A stretch of 64,000 nt of DNA from Paenacidovorax caeni. GTDB lineage: Bacteria > Pseudomonadota > Gammaproteobacteria > Burkholderiales > Burkholderiaceae_C. Of this stretch, positions 57,695 to 64,000 are shown piece after piece. Position numbers and translations under genes: made by a program. Under the pieces are notes generated by a model that was not told the origin of the DNA, ran no database searches, and saw nothing but the letters and a program-made list of their open reading frames with translations. Position 1 is the first letter of the stretch, and each line of letters opens with the position of its first letter. The stretch spans positions 59,222 to 123,221 of the forward strand of contig NZ_CYIG01000012.1 in assembly GCF_001298675.1 (NCBI RefSeq), read 5' to 3'.

Positions 57695-60600
57695 TGGCTG
57701 ATTTTTTCTGCACGCCGGTGGTAGGCCGCGTAGTACAGCGTGGGGATGACGACGAGCGTGAGCAGCGTGGAGACCAGGATGCCGAAGATCAGCGAGATCG
57801 CCAGGCCGTTGAAGATCGGGTCGTCGAGGATGAAGAAGGCGCCAATCATGGCCGCCACGCCCGTGAGCACGATGGGCTGGGCCCGCGTGGCCACGGCATG
57901 CACCACGGCCTGGGCCATGGGCACGCCCGCAGCCTGCTGCAGCCGCACGAAGTCCACCAGCAGGATGGAGTTGCGCACGATGATGCCGGCCAGCGCGATC
58001 ATGCCGATCATGCTGGTGGCAGTGAACTGCGCACCCAGCAGGGCGTGGCCTGGCATCACGCCAATGATGGTGAGCGGAATCGGCGCCATGATGATGAGCG
58101 GCGCCAGATAAGAGCCGAACTGCGCCACCACCAGCAGGTAGATCAGCACCAGGCCCACGGCGTAGGCAGCGCCCATGTCGCGGAAGGTTTCGTAGGTGAT
58201 GCGCCATTCGCCGTCCCAGCGCAGGGTGTAGTCGCGCAGCGCGTCCTCGGGCATGGCGACGAAGGTCTCCTTCAGTGCCGCGCCGCCGGGTGCCTGGATC
58301 TGGGCGATGGCACTGCGCATGGCGAACATGCCGTACAGCGGGCTGTCGACGCGCCCGGCCATGTCGCCCTGCACGTAGTCCACGGGCAGCAGATCCTTGT
58401 GGTACAGCGGCTGTTCGCGCTGCGTGTCGCTCACGGTGACCAGCTCGCGAATGGGCACTGCCTGGCCCGCCGTGCCGCGCACGGTGAGCTGCAGCAGCGC
58501 GTCCAGACTGCCGTGGCTGTCATCGGGTAATTGCAGCCACACGGGCACGGGCACCTTGCTCGCGTCGCGCAGGTAGGTCGCGGCGTCGCCCGCCAGCCCG
58601 GCACGCAGCGTGGCAACGATGGCCTGCTGCGACACGCCGGCCAGCGCGGCCTTGCGACGATCGACCAGCAGCAGCTTGCGCGGTGCGGCGGCAATGGTTG
58701 TCGAGTCCACATCCACCACGCCATCGGTCCGCTCGAACACGGCGCGCACGGCTTCAGTGACCTGGCGGCGGCCAGCGGGCTCGGGGCCGTAGACCTCGGC
58801 CACGATCGGGGCCATCACCGGCGGGCCGGGCGGTACCTCCACCACTTTCACGTTGGCATTCCAGCGCTTGCCGATCTCCTGCAGGGCAGGGCGCACGCGC
58901 ATGGCAATGGCATGGCTCTGGTCTTTGCGGTGGGCCTTGTCCACCAAATTGACCTGGATGTCGCCCAGCTCGCTGGCGGCGCGCAGGTCGTACTGGCGCA
59001 CCAGGCCGTTGAAGTTGATGGGCGCGGCGGTGCCGGCGTAGGCCTGGTAGTCACGCACCTCGGGCACGGTGGCCAGTTGGGCGCCCAGCTCGCGCAGCAC
59101 GGCGGCGGTTTCTTCCAGCGGGGTGCCGGCGGGCATGTCGACCACCACCTGGAACTCGGACTTGTTGTCGAACGGCAGCATCTTGAGCTGCACCCAGCCC
59201 ACCACCGGCAGCAGCACCGACAGGGCGATCAGCCCGGCCACGGCCAGGCCCAGCAGGGCCCGGTTGCGCGCGCCGCGCCGCGCATCGAGCAACGGGCCAA
59301 AAATGCGCTGCAGACGCGGCTCCAACTTGGCTGCCAGGCCTGCGTGGCCATCAGCCGCACCCTCGCCTGTGTGGGGCTTCATCCAGCGGCGTGCCAGCCA
59401 GGGCGTGACCACGAAGGCAATGGCCAGCGAAATCAGCATGCCCATGCTGGCGTTGATGGGGATGGGCGCCATGTAGGGCCCCATCAGGCCCGAGACGAAG
59501 GCCATGGGCAGCAGCGCGGCAATCACCGTGAAAGTGGCCAGGATGGTGGGGCCACCCACTTCGTCCACAGCCCTGGGAATGCTCTGCAGCAGGCTGACGC
59601 CTGGTTCGAGCTGCTGGTGGCGGTGGATGTTTTCCACCACCACGATGGCGTCGTCCACCAAGATGCCGATGGAGAAGATGAGCGCGAACAGCGACACCCG
59701 GTTGAGCGTGAACCCCCAGGCCCACGATGCGAACAGCGTGGCGGTTAGCGTGAGCACCACGGCGAGGCCGACGATGGCTGCCTCGCGCCGTCCCAGTGCG
59801 ATGAACACCAGGGCCACCACGGAAGCGGTGGCAAACAGCAGTTTCTGGATGAGCTTTTGCGCCTTGTCGTTGGCGGTTTCGCCGTAGTTGCGCGTTTCCA
59901 CCACCTGCACGTCGTCGGGGATGACGGTGTTGCGCAACTGCGCCATGCGCGCTGCCAGCGCATTGGCTACGTCGATGGCGTTCTCGCCCGGCTTCTTGGT
60001 GATCTGCAAGGTGACGGCGGGGAACTCTTCGGGGCCCTGCTTGCCGGGCTTGCCCAGCCACACCATGCGCTGGGCCGGCGGCGGGCCGTCGCGCACCTCC
60101 GCCACATCTTTCAGGAAGACGGGGCGTCCGCCACGCGTACCGACGACCAGATCGGCCACTTCGTCAGCCGAAGAGAGAAACGGCCCGGCCTCCAGGGCGA
60201 TGGTTTTTTCTCCGGCCAGCAAGTCGCCCACGGGCAAGCCCAGGTTGGCCGACTGCAGCGCGGCGCGCAGCTCAGGCACCGTCATGCCGGTGCCCGCCAT
60301 GCGTTCGGGCTGCAGGCGCACCAGGACGGCGCGCCCAGGGCCGCCGATGGAGCGCACCTCGCGCGTGCCGGGCACGCGCTGGAGTTCGGCCTCAACGCTG
60401 TGCGCCACGCGCTCCAGGTCGAATGCGCTGGCGTCTGCGTCCTTGCCGTGCAGCGTGAAGCTGACGATCGGCACATCGTCGATGCCCTTGGGGCGGATCA
60501 GCGGCTGCAGTACCCCCAGGCCCTCGGGCACGAAGTCGGCGTGGCTGCGCAACTGGTCATGCAGGCGCACCAATGCTTCGGTACGCGGCACGCCCACCTT

Positions 60601-60915
60601 GAACTGCACCGTGAGCACGGCCAGGCCCGGGCGCGAGACGGACATCACATGCTCCGTGCCCTCCATGCCCGAGAGCAGTTGTTCTGCTGGGGTGGCGACC
60701 ATCTGTTCCACGTCGGCAACGCTGGCCCCGGGGAAGGGGATCAGCACGTTGGCCATGGTGACGTTGATCTGCGGCTCTTCCTCACGCGGCGTGACCAGCA
60801 CGGCAAAGACGCCCAGCAAGAACGCCAGGAGCGCCAGCAGCGGCGTAATCTGCGCCTGCAGGAAGAGGGCGGCAATGCGGCCCGAAATGCCCATTTTTTT
60901 TGCGGTGGTGCTCAT
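57682..60915 (-). CDS. RND efflux transporter, inner-membrane subunit
   Basis: A 1077-residue proton-driven pump with the AcrB-like plan: 12 helices and two large periplasmic loops. The proton-relay pair is D421-D422 in GILVDDAIVVVENIHRH, as in the HAE group rather than the heavy-metal group. The ATG at 60915 lies 1 nt beyond the adaptor stop. The C-terminal residues (ISQIGT) are encoded in a dispersed palindrome. The substrate is unknown; the setting next to sqr and an ArsR regulator hints at sulfur compounds, but drugs or solvents are possible. Confidence 0.93.
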   Translation of the reverse strand: MSTTAKKMGISGRIAALFLQAQITPLLALLAFLLGVFAVLVTPREEEPQINVTMANVLIPFPGASVADVEQMVATPAEQLLSGMEGTEHVMSVSRPGLAVLTVQFKVGVPRTEALVRLHDQLRSHADFVPEGLGVLQPLIRPKGIDDVPIVSFTLHGKDADASAFDLERVAHSVEAELQRVPGTREVRSIGGPGRAVLVRLQPERMAGTGMTVPELRAALQSANLGLPVGDLLAGEKTIALEAGPFLSSADEVADLVVGTRGGRPVFLKDVAEVRDGPPPAQRMVWLGKPGKQGPEEFPAVTLQITKKPGENAIDVANALAARMAQLRNTVIPDDVQVVETRNYGETANDKAQKLIQKLLFATASVVALVFIALGRREAAIVGLAVVLTLTATLFASWAWGFTLNRVSLFALIFSIGILVDDAIVVVENIHRHQQLEPGVSLLQSIPRAVDEVGGPTILATFTVIAALLPMAFVSGLMGPYMAPIPINASMGMLISLAIAFVVTPWLARRWMKPHTGEGAADGHAGLAAKLEPRLQRIFGPLLDARRGARNRALLGLAVAGLIALSVLLPVVGWVQLKMLPFDNKSEFQVVVDMPAGTPLEETAAVLRELGAQLATVPEVRDYQAYAGTAAPINFNGLVRQYDLRAASELGDIQVNLVDKAHRKDQSHAIAMRVRPALQEIGKRWNANVKVVEVPPGPPVMAPIVAEVYGPEPAGRRQVTEAVRAVFERTDGVVDVDSTTIAAAPRKLLLVDRRKAALAGVSQQAIVATLRAGLAGDAATYLRDASKVPVPVWLQLPDDSHGSLDALLQLTVRGTAGQAVPIRELVTVSDTQREQPLYHKDLLPVDYVQGDMAGRVDSPLYGMFAMRSAIAQIQAPGGAALKETFVAMPEDALRDYTLRWDGEWRITYETFRDMGAAYAVGLVLIYLLVVAQFGSYLAPLIIMAPIPLTIIGVMPGHALLGAQFTATSMIGMIALAGIIVRNSILLVDFVRLQQAAGVPMAQAVVHAVATRAQPIVLTGVAAMIGAFFILDDPIFNGLAISLIFGILVSTLLTLVVIPTLYYAAYHRRAEKISQIGT

Positions 60916-60916
60916 G

Positions 60917-61990
60917 TCAACGCACCTGTGCGGCGGCCTGGGGGTCGATCGCCACACGCTCGCCGTCGCGCAGGCCGCTCAGCACCTCGACTTGTGGCGC
61001 AGCGCCCTCTGCCGCGGGCAGCGTGCGGCCCAGGCGTACCTGGCGCAGGCGTGGGCGGTTCTGGGCATCGAGCACGTAGACACCCGTGACCTCGGCGCGG
61101 CGCACCACGGCACTGGCGGGAACAACGGGCAGCGCCGCCGCCGCTGCGCTGGCGCCTGGCAACCAAAGACGGGCAAACATGCCTGGCGCTACCCCCTCCA
61201 GCCCGGCGGGCAGGTCCGCGCGCAATTGCATGGTGTGCGTGGCGCTGTCTACCGTGGGCAGGCGCTGGATATGGCGCGCCTCGATGGCGATGCGCCCGGT
61301 GCCCGGCAGCTCAATGGCGGCCTGGCCGGCCGAACCCAGGTTCTGCGCCAGCGTCTGCGATGTGGTGGCCGTAATGCGCAAGGCACGTGGGTCGTACATG
61401 CGCACCAGGGGGCGGCCCGGCGCCGCCATGTCGCCCAGCGCCACGGGTACTTCGCTCACTACCCCGGCGTAGGGCGCGCGCACCACGTAAAAGCCCGATT
61501 GGGCCGAGGCCGCCTGGGCCTGTGCCTGGGCGGCTCGCACCTGGGCTTGCGCTGCGTCGTACTGCGCCTGCGCACGCTCCAGGCCGGCCTGGCTGATGTA
61601 CTGCTTGGCAAACAACTGGCGTTGGCGTGCGAGCTCTTTCTCCGCGATCTGGGCATTGGTACGCGCTGCCTCGGCCTGAGCCACGCTGGCAGCGGTGTTC
61701 TGCTGCGCGGCCTGGGCATCCAGGTGCACCAGCGCCTGCCCTGCCTGTACGCGGTCGCCCACGCGCACCAGCAGTTGCACCACAGCCCCAGGAACCTGGG
61801 AGGCCACGGTGGTGTCGCGCACGGCTTCGACCACGGCGTCGGCGCTGGCCAATGCGGCATGGGCTGGCGCTTGCACGCGCACGGCGGCGATGTCGGCCGC
61901 GAAAGCCAAACTGGTACTGGCCAGCAAGGCCGTCGCCAGCGCCAGGCCAGTCCTGGAAAGGAAGCGGGGGAGGGTGTGAGCGTTGTGCAT
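60917..61990 (-). CDS. RND efflux periplasmic adaptor (membrane fusion protein)
   Basis: A 357-residue adaptor with a signal peptide (LASTSLAFA before ADIAAV), lipoyl half-motifs (VPGAVVQLLVRVGDRVQAGQAL and VRAPYAGVVSEVPVALGD), a short alanine/glutamine-rich helical hairpin and a beta-barrel. It bridges the RND pump and a TolC-like duct. The ATG at 61990 has no Shine-Dalgarno sequence, and the predicted -10 box ends only 6 nt before it, so the mRNA may be leaderless. The signal peptide supports this start. Confidence 0.92.
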   Translation of the reverse strand: MHNAHTLPRFLSRTGLALATALLASTSLAFAADIAAVRVQAPAHAALASADAVVEAVRDTTVASQVPGAVVQLLVRVGDRVQAGQALVHLDAQAAQQNTAASVAQAEAARTNAQIAEKELARQRQLFAKQYISQAGLERAQAQYDAAQAQVRAAQAQAQAASAQSGFYVVRAPYAGVVSEVPVALGDMAAPGRPLVRMYDPRALRITATTSQTLAQNLGSAGQAAIELPGTGRIAIEARHIQRLPTVDSATHTMQLRADLPAGLEGVAPGMFARLWLPGASAAAAALPVVPASAVVRRAEVTGVYVLDAQNRPRLRQVRLGRTLPAAEGAAPQVEVLSGLRDGERVAIDPQAAAQVR

Positions 61991-61996
61991 TGTGTG

Positions 61997-62038
61997 ATTA
62001 TTTAACTAATTGATTTAATAGTCAACAAACACTACAAT
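61997..62038. promoter_or_regulatory. Overlapping divergent promoters of the adaptor and arsR
   Basis: Minus strand: TTGACT (62025-62020), 17 bp, AATAAT (62002-61997). Plus strand: TTGATT (62010-62015), 17 bp, TACAAT (62033-62038). The AT-rich, partly palindromic centre between them is the likely ArsR operator, and it overlaps both -35 areas. Confidence 0.75.
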
Positions 62039-62077
62039 CGAACCCGCCGATCAGGCCATTTCCGAAGGATTCCCTCT

Positions 62078-62452
62078 ATGAAAGACTTGCCGCCCGAAGC
62101 ACTGGAGCAGGTCGCGGCCTATTTCCAGGCCTTGTCCGAACCCACACGCCTACGCATCCTGAACCTGCTGCGCAACAGTGAGTACAACGTGAGCGAACTG
62201 GCACAGCAGTGCGGCTACACGGTGGCGAACGTGAGCAAGCACCTGTCTTTGCTTACCAAGCATGGCCTGGTCACCCGCGAAGGGCGCGGCACCAGCGTGT
62301 ACTACCGTATCGAGGATGCGTCGGTCTACGCGCTGTGCGACCTGGTGTGTGGCAGCCTGGCGCGTCAGTTTGACCGCGAGGCCCAGCAGCGCGCCCTTTT
62401 TAGTCCCCCTGCGCCCGAAGCCTTGGAGCCTGCGCCGAAAGTTCAGCACTAA
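62078..62452 (+). CDS. ArsR-family transcriptional repressor
   Basis: A 124-residue winged-helix repressor with the N-terminal ALSEPTRLRILNLLRNSEYN and recognition helix TVANVSKHLSLLTKHGLV. Cysteines at 45, 87 and 91 could sense metals or sulfur species; they do not match the classical arsenic site or exactly the pair of the sulfide sensors BigR/SqrR. It is divergent from the RND operon, shares its promoter region, and probably represses both. GAAGGA precedes the ATG. Its stop overlaps the converging neighbour by 4 bp. Confidence 0.9.
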   Translation: MKDLPPEALEQVAAYFQALSEPTRLRILNLLRNSEYNVSELAQQCGYTVANVSKHLSLLTKHGLVTREGRGTSVYYRIEDASVYALCDLVCGSLARQFDREAQQRALFSPPAPEALEPAPKVQH

Positions 62453-62847
62453 GCGAAAAGCCCGCCTTCGTCGAGCAGCGCGTACACGATGTCCGGGCGC
62501 TGCTCCATGCTCTTTTTGATGGCTGCGGGAATGGCTTGGCGGGTCTTGCGGCACAGCCCCGGCTGAGGGTGCACGAGGACAGTGATGCCCCGCAGCGTGC
62601 GCACTTCCGCTGCGCTGGCGTGAATGCTGATCCGAATGCCAAGCTGCTCGAACATCCGGCTTTGCATATGGCGCAGATCCTGTAAATCGCTCAGGTTCTC
62701 AAGGCGCTGCAGCAGGCGCTTTTCTTCCTCCCGCGTGAGCCACAGAACCCGAAGATCCGCATCTGGCGCGTGCACCAATGCTTCGCGCTCGCATACACAT
62801 GCGCCTGGAGGGCACTCTGTACGGACAGGGAAAGACGTGGGCGGCAT
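62449..62847 (-). CDS. Uncharacterised protein with cysteine-bearing N-terminus
   Basis: A 132-residue protein of no family I can name. The N-terminus has C12, C17 and C19 in ECPPGACVCERE, and a further C99 in PGLCRKTRQ, which together could bind a metal or iron-sulfur cluster. The middle is helical and charged (LTREEEKRLLQRLENLSDLQ). The C-terminus VYALLDEGGLFA looks ordered. The start at 62847 lacks a good ribosome site. It converges on arsR with a 4-bp overlap. Confidence 0.65.
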   Translation of the reverse strand: MPPTSFPVRTECPPGACVCEREALVHAPDADLRVLWLTREEEKRLLQRLENLSDLQDLRHMQSRMFEQLGIRISIHASAAEVRTLRGITVLVHPQPGLCRKTRQAIPAAIKKSMEQRPDIVYALLDEGGLFA

Positions 62848-62886
62848 GACGTGGGTGAGTGCGTTGCATTGTAGGCAGGTGAATAG

Positions 62887-63093
62887 AAGGTCTGGCGGCT
62901 CCTCTTTGCGCTGCTTGCTGCCCTGGCGCTGCTCTGGCTCGCGTTCTCGTCCATCATGGGCAAGGGCAAAAAGGCCGAGGAAGCCCAGCCGGGCAAAGCC
63001 GCCCCGGCGCCCACTGCGGAACCCCCACGCGTTGATACCACCACCACGGAATACTTCCTAGCCCAGCGCAGGCGTAGCGAAGGGACCGGGTGA
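62887..63093 (+). pseudogene. Start-less open frame with one membrane helix
   Basis: The frame reads KVWRLLFALLAALALLWLAF, then SSIMGKGKKAEEAQPGKAAP and ends RRRSEGTG. It looks like a real membrane anchor followed by a proline/alanine-rich tail, but it is closed upstream by TAG and has no start codon before the helix. It is probably the remaining 3' end of a larger gene. I do not recognise the family. Confidence 0.4.
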
Positions 63094-63174
63094 GGACGGC
63101 GGCGAAGCCCTTGCCCTTGATAAATTGATGGCACTGCGGTATCCGCGCAGCCGGCCTTTGCCATGTGGCAGTGC

Positions 63175-63293
63175 TTACCCGAATTTGAAGAACGGCGCAT
63201 TCGCAGCACCTGAGTCAAGCATTTCCTCAAGCGCCTTGAGTTGTTCGCGCAATCGCGCGTTTTCCCGTGCCAGCGCCTGCGCGTGTGCTGCAT
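63175..63293 (-). pseudogene. 3' end of a small gene truncated by IS1071-like element
   Basis: The minus frame reads AHAQALARENARLREQLKAL and EEMLDSGAANAPFFKFG before the stop: a coiled-coil end of about 39 residues. Its upstream part is cut exactly where the inverted repeat of the transposable element begins (63294). The family is unknown. Confidence 0.55.
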
Positions 63294-64000
63294 GGGGTCT
63301 CCTCGTTTTCAGTGCAATAAGTGACGGTACGCAAAGCTAGCACTGGCGCGGGGGTGGTCTGGGTAGACCGTTGATTTCATTGACTTTCCTGTTCGCTTTG
63401 TAAACGGGTATGGTGGCCTCCCACTTTTGAGGTTCACGATGCAGGGTTGGCACACAACGTTTTTGGGGATGCGTGGGCTCCCCCGCGATATCAGCGACTT
63501 CGAGATGAAGGCATTTTTCACCTTCGATGGTGCCGAGCGCGACGCAATCAATGCACGCCGAGGTGATTCCCACAAGCTTGGTCTGGCGCTCCATATTGGT
63601 TTCCTGCGCATGAGTGGGCGTTTGCTCGGTGCCTTTCGGGTAATTCCAGTAGCCTTGTGGCGCCACCTTGGCAACGAGCTTGGCATTGCAGCACCAGAAG
63701 TCGCCTCGCTGAGAGCCATGTATGAACGCGGGCGCACGCTATTCGATCACCAACAAGTAGCCTGCACGGTCCTTGGATTCCAGTGGATGAGCGAGCACCA
63801 GCGCCGCTCACTGGTACGTGAACTGCGCGACGAAGTGGCGCGCTGCGCCGACCGCGATCAGCTACTCGTGCGGGCGCGTCAATGGCTGTACAAGAACAAG
63901 CTGGTGATCGTGCACGAGCGGGCAATTCGGACACTGATTGCGGCGGCACTTGCCCAGCTTGAAGTTGAAACAGGCACCGCCATCGCCGCCAGCGTTGATC
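63294..64000 (+). mobile_element. IS1071-like Tn3-family element, left end
   Basis: The end sequence GGGGTCTCCTCGTTTTCAGT begins at 63294 and matches the left terminus I know for IS1071, a class II element with about 110-bp inverted repeats (here about 63294-63403). Its transposase gene follows and runs off the window. IS1071 is a frequent flank of catabolic transposons in Comamonadaceae. Confidence 0.9.
63439..64000 (+). CDS. tnpA: Tn3-family transposase of IS1071 type, 5' part
   Basis: The open frame starts at ATG 63439 (MQGWHTTFLGMRGLPRDISD) and continues without a stop to the window end (187 codons seen of about 970 in the family). It contains FFTFDGAERDAINARRGDSH, LGLALHIGFLRMSGRLLGAF and FQWMSEHQRRSLVRELRDEV, which are N-terminal DNA-binding-domain sequences of the IS1071 transposase. 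The catalytic DDE residues lie beyond the window. There is no resolvase gene in IS1071. Confidence 0.93.
   Translation, partial: MQGWHTTFLGMRGLPRDISDFEMKAFFTFDGAERDAINARRGDSHKLGLALHIGFLRMSGRLLGAFRVIPVALWRHLGNELGIAAPEVASLRAMYERGRTLFDHQQVACTVLGFQWMSEHQRRSLVRELRDEVARCADRDQLLVRARQWLYKNKLVIVHERAIRTLIAAALAQLEVETGTAIAASVD

Noticed and set aside
63175..63293. ATG frame starting at 63293 on the minus strand as the real gene
   Set aside because: That frame gives an Arg/Cys/Ser-rich non-protein-like product; the other frame gives a clean coiled coil, cut by the IS end.

Overview
The window looks like a chromosomal segment of a high-GC betaproteobacterium of the order Burkholderiales, most likely family Comamonadaceae (Acidovorax/Comamonas/Alicycliphilus type). 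The grounds are gene content (metNIQ, CysPTWA, a methylmalonyl-CoA-type propionate operon, DUF1631, EttA, HrpA), the proteins' character, and a dispersed intergenic palindrome (GATAGCTGCCAGCGCTT, short loop, AAGCGCTGGCAGC) that I associate with that family. The start lies inside pntB and the end inside the transposase of an IS1071-type element. I saw no rRNA, tRNA or CRISPR array.

Layout. 1-7 kb: end of pntB, methionine importer metNIQ, an FMN reductase, azoR with a divergent LysR regulator, and an HDOD protein. 7.0-12.1 kb: a 5.1-kb insertion bounded by two decayed IS5-like copies in direct orientation and by TTAG on both outer sides. It carries a LysR regulator, an MHS-type transporter, an M20 amidohydrolase and a glutaminase, and it interrupts one copy of the dispersed palindrome. 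12.3-16.3 kb: sulfate importer cysPTWA. 16.3-19.4 kb: dsbB, a GAF/HD-GYP phosphodiesterase and a tightly coupled class A beta-lactamase. 19.4-19.7 kb: a 268-bp non-coding element of nested perfect inverted repeats. 19.7-28.5 kb: argA, an acyltransferase, hrpA and an acyl-CoA synthetase.

28.5-29.8 kb is a scrappy region with a HAD-phosphatase fragment, a DUF6232 membrane protein and about 600 bp of non-coding sequence. 29.8-40 kb: an M14 peptidase lipoprotein, a RhlE-like helicase, ettA, a DUF1631 protein and a long-chain acyl-CoA synthetase. 40.1-48.3 kb: a GntR regulator divergent from a propionyl-CoA to succinyl-CoA operon (mutase, MeaB GTPase, carboxylase beta and alpha subunits, epimerase-like VOC protein). 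48.5-52.8 kb: a membrane HD-GYP protein with a compensated double frameshift, and bioB, whose product is needed for the biotin of the carboxylase next door.

52.9-62.5 kb is a sulfide/efflux region, mostly on the minus strand: sulfide:quinone oxidoreductase with its three redox cysteines, a methyltransferase, a rhodanese, two DUF2892 proteins, a TolC-type protein, an AhpD-like protein and an RND pump with adaptor. A divergent ArsR repressor shares a compact promoter region with the adaptor, which looks leaderless. 62.4-64 kb: a cysteine-bearing unknown protein, gene debris, and the left end of an IS1071-like Tn3-family element that truncates a small gene.

The main novel signals are the composite element with its reconstructable empty site, the possible N-acyl-glutamine utilisation cassette inside it, the 268-bp structured element, and the dispersed palindrome that reaches into coding sequence at several genes.
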